This document shows positions 46,197 to 54,698 of a stretch of 64,000 nt of DNA, piece by piece (position 1 is the stretch's first letter; each line of letters opens with the position of its first letter). The position numbers and the translations under genes are program-made. Under the pieces are notes generated by a model. It worked only from the letters and a program-made list of their open reading frames with translations. It had not been told where the DNA came from and did no database searches. Location of the stretch: contig CAJQUW010008924.1 of the NCBI GenBank assembly GCA_907163375.1, positions 434,001 through 498,000 on the forward strand. Direction: 5' to 3'. The DNA comes from Prostheceraeus crozeri (Eukaryota > Platyhelminthes > Polycladida > Euryleptidae).

Positions 46197-46559
46197 ATGC
46201 CTATAATTTATAAACACAATCTTAAACATTTTACTTCAAATCAAAAAATTGCGAGCGAACTATCTATGAAACCTGTGTACCATTATGACAGTGTAGAAAC
46301 TATTCAAAAAGAAGGGGCTGGTTTCTTTTCTGTTATAGGAAGTATCGTTAACTTGATTAAAAATAATAAAGATTTGATTTCATCTGCTGCTAAAGGAGCA
46401 GCTGCTATAGGTAGTACAGCTAGTGCGATATCGAATGCTGTTAAGTCACATAACAAATTAAAACAACTAGAAGCTATTCGTAAACTTAGGAATGATGCTA
46501 AAGAAATGCAAAACAACAAAAAGCTCTCAGAGGAAACGAAAAACAAAATTGGTAATTAG
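46197..46559 (+). CDS. small hydrophobic virion-type protein
   Basis: 120 residues, intact, ATG 46,197. After a polar N-terminus comes EGAGFFSVIGSIVNLI (residues 39-54), an amphipathic/hydrophobic stretch with small residues (AAKGAAAIGSTASAISNAV), then a charged helical tail. Polintons and adintoviruses encode comparable small proteins with a membrane-active segment likened to adenovirus pVI/pX. Position beside the capsid gene supports a virion role. No enzyme motif. Confidence 0.5.
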   Translation: MPIIYKHNLKHFTSNQKIASELSMKPVYHYDSVETIQKEGAGFFSVIGSIVNLIKNNKDLISSAAKGAAAIGSTASAISNAVKSHNKLKQLEAIRKLRNDAKEMQNNKKLSEETKNKIGN

Positions 46560-46564
46560 CGAAG

Positions 46565-46630
46565 ATGGAAAGTAAACATGATGAAAAAACAATTGAAGAA
46601 ATGAGAGGAAATGGTTTAGCAAAATTCTAG
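46565..46630 (+). CDS. 21-codon ORF between virion genes
   Basis: A short frame, ATG 46,565, begins 6 bases after the previous stop and ends MRGNGLAKF. M-R-G-N-G fits the adenain site pattern (M/I/L)-x-G-x-G. It is too short to judge, and may be a displaced remnant of a protease-processed protein or chance. Confidence 0.25.
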   Translation: MESKHDEKTIEEMRGNGLAKF

Positions 46631-46663
46631 CACCAAACTGATTTTTTTCTAATAAAAAATAGA

Positions 46664-47997
46664 ATGTCGTCTCTGATTGAAAGCAAATTTAGCTTAGACG
46701 ATCCCCCCTTCGTCAGTTATAATCAAAAAAGAATGACTATATAAGAGTTGCTATGAATCCTGGGTCTTCAGGAAGAGTGAATACTGGAGGTGATATAATT
46801 TTTGAAGTTGATAATCAACAAAGTTATTCATATTTACCTGATTCATTTTTACACTGTGAATATTCTCTCTATTCTGATGCTAATTTTGCAACACCATTAC
46901 ATGCTACGGATAATATTACATTAGAAAACAATTTCTTTCCAAGATTATTTACACAAATGCGTTTAGATGGTGCAACACAAAATATAGAAACAATAAGTGA
47001 TTCACCAGGTATTATTGATTCAATGCTTCGATTTGTTACAATAGGTGAAAATAATAAAATGCATGAAATCGAAGGTTGGTTTCCTGATAATAATGATGGT
47101 ATAATTATAGATGATTTAACTCACGCTGGAACAGATGCAGCAGGAATTGCGAAAGATGTAGAACAATTTGCAAAACATTTAAATAAAACAAATAATAATG
47201 CATATAAAGAAAGACGTAATTTTAATAATAAAAGTAAACAAACCATTGATTGGTCATTGTCTCCATTATTCGGGTATTTAGATTACAACAAAATATCATA
47301 TCAATTAAAGTTCAAATTAATAATTCATCGCACTGTAAATAATGAATCAATATTTTATGGAAAGGCTGGGAAGAAAGCATATTTAAAAATTGATAGATTT
47401 GAATGGTGGATAAAGCATATTACTCCTAGTTTAGAGGTTGAATTAACCATTACGAAACGATTAAATACTAATAAACCGATTCCAGTAAGTTTTATGAAGC
47501 GTACTGCGAGTTCTGTCACTTCTTCGGAACAAAGATTCAATTGGCATTTCACAAGGACATCGAATACACCAAGATATTTTTTACTCGCTTTTCAAAAGAA
47601 TGAAACTTCTAGTCTTGATAAGAACAATATTCTTTTTCATATCAATTCAATTCAAAGTTTACAAATTTCTTTAAATCAAACACGTTATCCTATCGATCCA
47701 TTAAGATTTGATAACCTAAATAATCAATTTATGGAAGGATATGACTCTTACAGAAATCTATGTCGAGAATTTGGAGTTGAAGCACAATTACCTCCTGTAG
47801 ATTGGAAGAATTTATATCCTGTTTCCTGCTTTGATTTAAGTGCACAATCTGAAGATATTATCAAGACTGGTTGTGATGTTACAATTAATATTGAAAAGAC
47901 AAATTCCACAACATTATTGATGGCTTATGGTTTATTGCTAGAAGATGTAGAATACTCAATTGAAATTCTTAATGGAAAGTTGGCTAGGATAGGCTAG
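46664..47997 (+). pseudogene. MCP: double-jelly-roll major capsid protein, one frameshift near start
   Basis: Start chosen at ATG 46,664, because the short frame from there (SSLIESKFSLDDPPFVSY) has the look of a capsid N-terminus. It joins the long frame if the six-A run at 46,725-46,730 is one base longer. The long frame alone starts at ATG 46,753 and gives 414 residues. Motifs: VNTGGDIIFEVDNQQSY, DGIIIDDLTH, WSLSPLFGYLDYNKISY, LKIDRFEWWIKH, FDLSAQSEDIIKTG near the end. The length and beta-rich two-lobe layout fit the adintovirus/Polinton hexon-type double jelly roll, which builds the capsid shell. The 414-residue version alone might still fold. Confidence 0.75.
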
Positions 47998-48053
47998 TAA
48001 TCTGAACAAAGTTCTATAGGTTAGTAACCTAAGACTAATTTTTTTATTAAAAA

Positions 48054-48185
48054 ATGGTGCAAGTGAATAATAATAAAACGGTTGCATTAAAACTACGTAA
48101 CATCATTGACAAAAATACACCTAAAACTATTACGATTGATAAAAAGAAGTATTACATAAGTAATACCAATGATAGAAAATATTAA
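48054..48185 (+). CDS. 43-residue basic ORF, possible N-terminus of the next gene
   Basis: ATG 48,054, ending NTNDRKY at 48,183-48,185, Lys/Asn-rich. It overlaps the next gene's start by 17 bases in another frame. It may be a separate small protein or the frameshifted N-terminus of the following hydrophobic protein. Confidence 0.35.
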   Translation: MVQVNNNKTVALKLRNIIDKNTPKTITIDKKKYYISNTNDRKY

Positions 48186-48531
48186 ATTACAAGAGGAAAA
48201 GAATGGTGGAATTCTCCCATTAATTCCACTAATAATAGGAGGTATAGCAGCAGCAGGAAGTGTTGCAGGTGGGACAGCTGGTATTGTCCAGGCAGTAAAT
48301 AAAAATAAATCAGAGAAGGCAGCATTAGAAGAACAAAGACGACATAATAGAGAGTTAGAGAAAGCCGCTAGAGGGCAGGGAATAGTAGATAATTTTATTA
48401 GTAAATTAAATTTAGTTGATGAAGGAAAACGTGTTCTTAAAAATGTACTACATAATATTGATGATTCAATTGAAATAAAAGAAACTAAAGATGGTTCTGG
48501 AATATATCTAAGTCGCAGTATGGTGCGATAA
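48169..48531 (+). CDS. second small hydrophobic virion-type protein
   Basis: 120 residues from ATG 48,169. Residues 13-45 are a Gly/Ala/Ile stretch (GGILPLIPLIIGGIAAAGSV) that could insert in a membrane, followed by a charged, Lys/Glu-rich helix and an acidic tail. The architecture is like the gene at 46,197. Together they flank the capsid gene, as small membrane-active proteins do in adintoviruses. NGG-I near the start resembles, but does not exactly fit, an adenain cleavage site. Confidence 0.5.
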   Translation: MIENIKLQEEKNGGILPLIPLIIGGIAAAGSVAGGTAGIVQAVNKNKSEKAALEEQRRHNRELEKAARGQGIVDNFISKLNLVDEGKRVLKNVLHNIDDSIEIKETKDGSGIYLSRSMVR

Positions 48532-48625
48532 GATTTAATGCGCTGAAATATTTGCGATAAAATTATTCTATCAAAAATTCTTACACGGATAGTTTGTGTA
48601 AGAGTTGTAGAACAAAAATATACTG

Positions 48626-49267
48626 CTAGTGAAGTGTCAAGAAGTATGCCTTTAATACAAGCATTTCAAATTTCTCGATAGGGGTTGGAAGTTTAGCACG
48701 TTTTCTTGAGTTTGCTTCGGCTGTTAATTATCTTATATCACTCCAATTACATGCTTTTAACTTTTCTTCTTCAATTCTAAGATCAAACACATTTATGGGA
48801 AGAAAGTGATCTATTTGAAGTGCTCATATGTATGCATTAGGAACAAAATATGGTTTAGTAAACTTAAGCCATTCAATAAGAAAATCAAATTGACATCCTA
48901 ATAAATGTAAAGTTGTTTCATCTTTTATAATTTTTTGGGTATTAAATGCTCTACTAATTCTTCTACGAACATTTTCTTGTATTCTGAAATTCTCATCTAT
49001 TTTTCCTCTATCTCGTCTTACCTCATTTCTTCGTTGTTTATAATTTTCATTATATGACTTGGTGTAAGTCTTAACATCTTCTCTTTTTCTTCGCTCTTTT
49101 TCAGCTATTCTATGTTGTTCTTTTACTTCAGGTCGTTGATTATAACTCTTCTTCGAAAGACAAACACACGATTTACAATCAGAACGAAATCTACTTTTAG
49201 TTCTATCAAAGTAGAATTGATTCAATAATTTTTCTTCACCACATTTGGAACATATTTGCATCTCCAT
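48626..49267 (-). pseudogene. giant-virus-type HNH endonuclease, two in-frame stops
   Basis: ATG 49,267 to the stop 48,626-48,628, 214 codons all in one frame with TGA at 48,824-48,826 and TAA at 48,728-48,730. The N-terminus has a zinc ribbon (CSKCGEEK, residues 6-9; CKSC at 31-34), then a very basic Arg/Glu-rich linker (EVKEQHRIAEKERRK), then LLGCQFDFLIEWLKF and, after the first stop, IDHFLPINVFDL and WSDIR, an HNH-like Asp-His/Asn core. This order is that of HNH endonucleases scattered in giant viruses and phages. It is on the strand opposite to the surrounding genes, which suggests later acquisition as a selfish gene. Confidence 0.65.
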
Positions 49268-49319
49268 TTTTGTTTTTAAATAAAAAATTTATGTTTAACA
49301 CTTTTTTATGTTATAAAAA

Positions 49320-50540
49320 ATGTCTCTGGATAAACTTAAATTTTCTAATTTAGATTTATTAAATATTAGCCTAAACCAATACCGCTGCTATAATGGAGGT
49401 GACATACAAAAAGCATTAGAAAACTTTCCTGGTTTTATTTGGGCAAAGTATAAAGGTGAAAAACATATTCAAAATCATTATTTTACTGGTCCCGGTACAA
49501 GACTAGATTTAAGATTAAACGATGATAATACACCTAGAGAAAATAGTAAACCAATAAACAGAGTAGATGCAGCAGCTTATAGACACGATCTAGCTTATCG
49601 AAATCATGACGTAAGTTCTCAACATGAAGCAGATAAGAAAATGATACAAGAATTAGATAATATTGAAAATCCTATCTTTAGAGAAAAAATTGAAAGAATG
49701 TTTGTTAAGAAAGCATTACAAGCTAAAATGCTTTTTGGTCAGGGTTTAAGTGAAACTTATGCCTCCGAAATTCATAAGGAATATAGAAAACCAAAATATC
49801 TATTGAAAGTAAAGGTATTTAATAAAGATGATATTTGGAGTGCAGATCTAATCAATATGCCGAATGAAAGAGGGTTTAAGTACGCATTGACCGCTATAGA
49901 TTTATATACACGATACGCTTGGGCAAAGCCTTTAAAAAACAAAAGTGGTCTGTCATTTGAATATGCGTTTGAAGAAATCTTTAAAGAAAGTAATAGAAAA
50001 CCAATGTTTGTTGATAAAGGATCTGAGTTTTATAATAGAAATGGTAAGCCACTATTGGATTTAGTTTTTTCCACAGAAAATGCTGGCAAAGCTGTAGTAA
50101 TAGAGAGGTTCAATAGAACGTTAAAAGATAAAATATTCAAGATATTTACAGAAGAAGGAAATCCGAAATGGTTAAAAATATTACCAGGAATTGTTGAGGA
50201 TTATAACAATAAGATTCATTCAGGTATTGAAGAAACTCCAAAGAATGCTTCTAACGACCCTGATTTGATACGAAAGAAAATATTCGAAAATAATTATTTG
50301 AATTAGAGTAATCCGAATTTACAGAAACGTAAGCCGAAATTTAAAATTGGAGATAGGGTACGAATATTTAAATATAAAAATAAATTTGAAAATGGTTTTG
50401 TTGGCTATTGGACTAAAGAGATTTTTGAAGTTTCTAAAATATATCAAACGTATCCGATTATTTATGAAATTAGAGATTTAGATGATGAGGAAATCACTGG
50501 CAGGTTTTATGAACACGAATTACAAATAACCGAGCTTTAA
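49320..50540 (+). pseudogene. INT: PLA2-integrase fusion, one in-frame stop
   Basis: 407 codons from ATG 49,320. Residues 50-110 form a parvovirus-type phospholipase A2 domain: calcium loop GPGTRLD (57-63) and catalytic HDLAY (89-93). Residues 170-300 are an rve integrase core: D176 (SADLIN), D232 (MFVDKGSEF), E262 (VIERFNR). The D232-E262 gap is 29 residues, a little short of the usual ~35, so a small deletion may affect the active site. TAG at 50,304-50,306 stops the frame; the same frame then continues through a GDRVRI SH3-like C-terminal domain to the stop at 50,538-50,540. PLA2 may help membrane breaching during entry, while the integrase inserts the DNA. PLA2-rve fusions exist in animal Polintons as I recall. 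Confidence 0.85.
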
Positions 50541-50610
50541 CCTATAGGTGGCGCTTTAGCTAGCTTCGCTTGAACTTTAATTACAGTAATTGGAACTAAC
50601 GTTTCGAGAA

Positions 50611-51036
50611 TTAAATTCCCTTATTCAATTCTAACATAATATCAAGAAATGGTACTCCTTCCTGTAATTTGAATAAAACATAAATACATAACTGACCGCA
50701 ATAAGTTGTTCCTGGCGTTTGAATTTGAAACGCATGGTATGTTCCATTGCCAAGTATTTCTCTTACTTCATTTGTAGGTGGAAGTCCATATGAGTCAAAA
50801 TAATGATTATAACCGTTTCTATTTCGTTGACCCGCAGACCAATGTACTCCTTTTTGATCTGACGTGTGGAGATTTGTGACGAAATTTACAGTTGGCTTAT
50901 TTTTGATCAATTGTATTTCGTCTCTCATTAAGACATGAAAATTCTTTATTCCTAATCGATTAGCGATTTCATTTAAGTCGAAATTTGTCGTGGTTTCTTT
51001 GCCATATAACTTTAAGAACTCAGTCAGACTTGTCAT
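50611..51036 (-). CDS. PRO: adenain-like cysteine protease
   Basis: 141 residues, intact, ATG 51,036. Catalytic residues are His65 (GVHWSAGQ), Asp81 (HYFDSYG), Gln106 and Cys113 (GTTYCGQLC), with the same seven-residue Gln-Cys spacing as adenain and as the protease at 4.6-5.1 kb. It faces the integrase on the opposite strand. In this family it processes virion precursors. It is one of the complete genes of the element. Confidence 0.85.
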   Translation of the reverse strand: MTSLTEFLKLYGKETTTNFDLNEIANRLGIKNFHVLMRDEIQLIKNKPTVNFVTNLHTSDQKGVHWSAGQRNRNGYNHYFDSYGLPPTNEVREILGNGTYHAFQIQTPGTTYCGQLCIYVLFKLQEGVPFLDIMLELNKGI

Positions 51037-51860
51037 TTTTCATAAAATAAATTGTTTCTATTATATTCCCGTAAATGTGAAATTAAAAACAACACATAAA
51101 TATTTCAATTTGGGTATATGTATATTTACAAAATGCATCTGCAGAAGTCTACAAATATTACACGAATATGTGTATTACGAATTTTCGTTCTACAGTAAAA
51201 TGAAATAAAATCAGCTTCTACTATGTAACTTCTTTACAACAATCGTCTACTAACTATGATATTACAAATTGCTGTCCACGCGTGGACAAGGTTTTATTGG
51301 ATGAGAGAAAAATGACGTCATATAGCAACATAATGAAAATGATTGATAACAAAAGGTTTCATATTTCCGAAGACAATCTTCTAACAATGAGTCTTTTGAG
51401 GAATCCACAAATTAATGACGGGTAGATAAACACGTCGATAATTGATGATGAAGGTTGTCAATCTTTTCGCTCCCTTCTCTCCCTCGTTTCTTTCACGAGT
51501 AAGCGTTTTGCCTATCTTCTCCATTTTCTCTCCTTATCAAAAAACACAGGGTTAAAAATAATAGGAAATTTGCCCATTTGTTCAATGATAAAAGTGTTAT
51601 ATTCTTCCTTCTTGTCATTGGAAATATATCGCTTTGAAATTTCTGCAAGTAACTCCGGAAACGCAGCAATAATGCTTGACTGCTCTTCGTTTACTTCTTG
51701 TGTCATGACTGTTCACAGCGGCGCACACGATACAATGACAGAAGAGAGAGAAATGAAACAGTGCAGCTGGCAGATGCTTTGGCGTCATGCGGATGTGCTG
51801 AAGTGCTGGTAAGAATTACAACAACTTGCCTAACGTACAACTAAAATCTAATTGTATCAC
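51037..51860. other. right subterminal region, one short ORF
   Basis: About 820 bp without a clear gene. A 64-residue minus-strand frame (51,706-51,512) reads EEQSSIIAAFPELLAEISKRY, NDKKEEYNTFIIEQM; its composition is protein-like but the family is not recognised, and a CAG before it suggests a possible exon. The palindrome TGTCCACGCGTGGACA lies at about 51,274. Confidence 0.4.
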
Positions 51861-52600
51861 AAAGCTGTAGCAACAACAGGAATTGTAAGAACGCCAGATG
51901 AAATGACAATAGTGAGAGCGCCTAAAGAAACTGTGACAAATGCTCCAACGCCTTGTGTCACATTCTTAACTATCGTCCATCTCTTTCTTAATTTATCATA
52001 ATGTTCTAATCTTAACAATAGTTGCGCTTCCTTATCTTTCATGTACCTGACTCCATCTTTGTGTTTTGCTATATCCATTTCATATGATAATGAAGGATAT
52101 AAAGGGGCTGATGGTTCTTTTGTTTTTACGTCTTCCATTTTTAAATGAATATTTTTATTCATATTAATTTTGCTTTTGTTAAATTTCAGAAGGCCCCTAT
52201 TTTTCATTTTGATTTGCTAATTTCAAGAGGACCCTATTTTTGCATTTTGATTTGCTAAATTTCAAGAGGTTCCTAGTTTTCCATTTGGATTTGCTAAAGT
52301 TCAAGGGGGTCTAATTTAGCTGTTTTTTATAAATTTCAGGAGGTCCCTATTTTTGCATTTTTTTATAAGTTATCAAGGGGGTCTAATTTTAGCTGTTTTT
52401 TTATAAATTTCAGGAGGACCCTATTTTGTATTTTTCCCATTTTCATTTTTTATAAGTTTAAGGAGGACCCTATTTTTGCATTTTGCTTTGCTAAATTTCA
52501 AGAGGACCCTATTTTTGTATTTTTTCATTTTTGTATCTACCTAGGTGTGGGATCCGGTGCTGAGCGAAGCGATGCGCCGGATCTCATACCCTCTACTACT
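51861..52600 (-). repeat. right terminal inverted repeat (740 bp)
   Basis: Inverse of 34,568-35,307. It carries the first ~92 codons (from the ATG at 52,138) of the TIR-spanning membrane protein on the minus strand, cut off at the repeat's inner border. Confidence 0.95.
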
Positions 52601-52606
52601 AAGGAA
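52601..52606. repeat. 6-bp target duplication, right (AAGGAA)
   Basis: Identical to 34,562-34,567. The hAT coding frame passes cleanly if one copy and the element are taken out. Confidence 0.9.
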
Positions 52607-53751
52607 GTGCGACTCTGTATCAGCGTTCTCGAGGTGAAGAGGAGGGATCCCCATGTCCTGATGAATTCCCTCGCGGATGAAGTCGAACGGCTGCTCGGTG
52701 AAGACCTCAGTATGCCCCGAATAACGTCAAAGCAGCTGAACAGGCCAAATGTTGGCGCCTCCAGCGCGCGAGAGTACTACACCCGTACCCTTCTGGTCCC
52801 TTTCATAGATTGCACCATCAATGACTTGAAGGACCGGTTCAGCGACCACACTGCGACAGCAATGAAACTGTCAGCATTCGTGCCAGCATTTTTATCAGCG
52901 GACAAGTTTGAAGAGGTAAAATTTACATAATCATTTTATCTTACAAGATAGACAGGCACACATTTCGACTCTTACTCTTATGTATAAGTAGATCCTATTG
53001 CATGATGGCTTTCAGCAATTCTTAAACGAAATAAATTCTTCTAATTGGATGGCATTGTACTGAAAGCAAGCAGAATAAATCAATGTCTGTGATACGAAGC
53101 GCCGATGATTTTTCCTTATATCTATGAGTTATGGTAAAATGTATTAGAATATATTCTTATACCTTTGTACATAAATAATGAAAAATATAAAGAAGGACTG
53201 ACCCGCTTTTTTTACAGTCATCTAATCTGAATAACCTTCTGCTCCTAATTTTCAACATAATCGATTTCTTCTAAGTCTGAATTTTCTGAACGCTTAAGAT
53301 AACTATTCATCACTGATATTCATGCACCTGTATCTATTTTCAGATGATTCCTACGATCGAATTTTACCGATCGATCGTTGATGTAGAGATCCGCGATGTC
53401 AAGGCCGAGTACAACCGCTGGACTCACAAATGGGCCGACGCCAAGCAGCAAGGGCTGCATCTTCCCGCCAATCCCGCCACAGCCCTAGAGCACTGTGATG
53501 CAGACTTTTATCCGGCCATGCATAAATACACGTACTTAAAAATATTTTCCTGTGTTCCAGCGACTACAGCTACGCCTGAGCTCAGTTTTCTACGCTAAAG
53601 CAGTTGAAGTCATACATGAGATCGACAACCACGGATGAACGATTGTACGGTTTGACCCAAATTTATACTCATCGCGAATTCAAAATTGACATTGATTCTG
53701 TGTTTGACCGCTTCGCTCTAAAAAAACGACGAGCAGATTTTGTCTTGTAAT
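52601..53751 (+). pseudogene. hAT-type transposase / ZMYM-like gene, 3' part
   Basis: A plus-strand frame to 52,930 (EVRLCISVLEVKRRDP, SARE-Y-TRTLLVPFID) is followed by a likely intron (about 52,918-53,343, starting GTAAAA), and a second exon 53,344-53,598 (VDVEIRDVKAEYNRWTHKW). After one shift near 53,590, the C-terminal hAT dimerisation segment reads LKSYMRSTTTDERLYGL, IDSVFDRFALKKRR, stop at 53,749-53,751. It is the continuation of the 33,950-34,567 pseudogene. Together they show that the Polinton target was a hAT-like gene, either a transposon or a domesticated copy. Confidence 0.75.
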
Positions 53752-54094
53752 GCGATTGCGGATAGCAATATATATAAGAAGGTTGACGGAAATGAATTTT
53801 CTCTATACTCGCATTGTTCATGTACATGCAGTGTTAATTTGCTTTGGGTCAGGAATTGCGGACACAAAAAAATCAGTTTTTCTGTGGATATGTAGATAGT
53901 TAACTTCACCCACTTTATCCATGTGTGTTTGCTGACTTCAACATGATGAAATGCAAAATGACAGTGAATGTTGATATCGCTGTGATGGTACATTACCATA
54001 GTATGTCAAATTGCTATAACTGCTGCAAAATGTATAACATAGATTGCAATGCTAAATAGAAATTATAGGGGAAAACAAGAATTACGTAAAATTT

Positions 54095-54140
54095 ATCGTG
54101 GGCACCCCTCCCGAAAAAAATTCTGGCGACGCGCCTGATG
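54095..54140 (-). mobile_element. inverted copy of the GC-rich transposon terminus
   Basis: GGGCACCCCTCCCG...CTGGCGACGCG, inverse in style to the terminus at 33,151. Diverged. It directly abuts the LINE tail. Confidence 0.4.
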
Positions 54141-54149
54141 GCTGCCAAC

Positions 54150-54402
54150 CGGAGCAGACCTCCCTGGAAAGCAATGAATCCGACTGAACCGGCTCCGCTC
54201 CAACACCGCTCGCGTGGCTGCAACCCTCCAGCGATGGGGCTTTCGACAGTCCGCTTCCTGTGCTTGTGGTCATCCAGCTGAAACAGTGGACCACATAATC
54301 TCGAAATGCGGAGTCCACAGGTCTCCTGGTGACCTGCACCTCCTACGTGATCCTGATATTTACACGAGAAATTGGCTTCAAGAGCTAAAAATTGAACTCT
54401 AA
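54150..54402 (+). pseudogene. LINE ORF2 C-terminal tail
   Basis: A plus-strand frame reading LNRLRSNTARVAATLQRWGF, CACGHPAETVDHIISKC and ending LQELKIEL at 54,400-54,402. The pattern L-N-R-L-R...W-G...C-x-C-G-x8-H-x4-C is the zinc-knuckle C-terminus of jockey-type LINEs. Only this tail is present. Confidence 0.65.
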
Positions 54403-54549
54403 ATTTGTGTGTTTGGCATACGAATATATAACTTGGACAAATATATCTCATTAATCATTAATGAAACATTACAGTCAAAGTCATTAAGCTAAACAGTACG
54501 AGGTACGTTATTATTATTGCGTAGGTTATTGAGGAACATCTCGATTTCT

Positions 54550-54698
54550 AGCCCGCTGTCAGTCGAAAATTTCATCACAAGCTTTCTGAGGGTGCACCCA
54601 GATGGAAGACACAATAGCTGTTAATGATACAGAAAATTATAGGCCGCTGCGCTTACGGCATGAATTTGCACACCATCGAATATAATATTTATTATATA
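54550..54698 (-). mobile_element. P-like element internal fragment, left of the Tc1 insertion
   Basis: The inverse of about 28,150-28,320 in the P-like element (words GAGGGTGCACCC, GGCATGAATTTG, TATAATTTTCTG in inverse). It continues on the other side of the Tc1 element at 56,362. Confidence 0.6.

Larger units (their letters stand above)
34568..52600. mobile_element. Polinton/Maverick (adintovirus-like) element, 18,033 bp
   Basis: Ends are AGTAGTGTAGGG... and ...CCCTCTACTACT (AG start, CT end), 740-bp inverted repeats, 6-bp duplication AAGGAA. It encodes protein-primed family B DNA polymerase, retroviral-type integrase fused to a PLA2 domain, adenain-like protease, double-jelly-roll capsid protein, A32-type ATPase and several virion-type proteins. 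This is the full set that defines Polintons and the overlapping adintoviruses. Left genes point right, the polymerase/ATPase2/zinc-finger block points left, and the virion-integrase block points right again. Many genes have one frameshift or stop, so this copy is probably defective as read, but boundaries are perfect and TIRs nearly identical. Inserted in a hAT-type pseudogene. Confidence 0.95.

Noticed and set aside
37472..50540. Alternative genetic code explaining the in-frame stops
   Set aside because: All three stop codons appear once or a few times, and intact genes in the same element use normal stops; point mutations explain it better.
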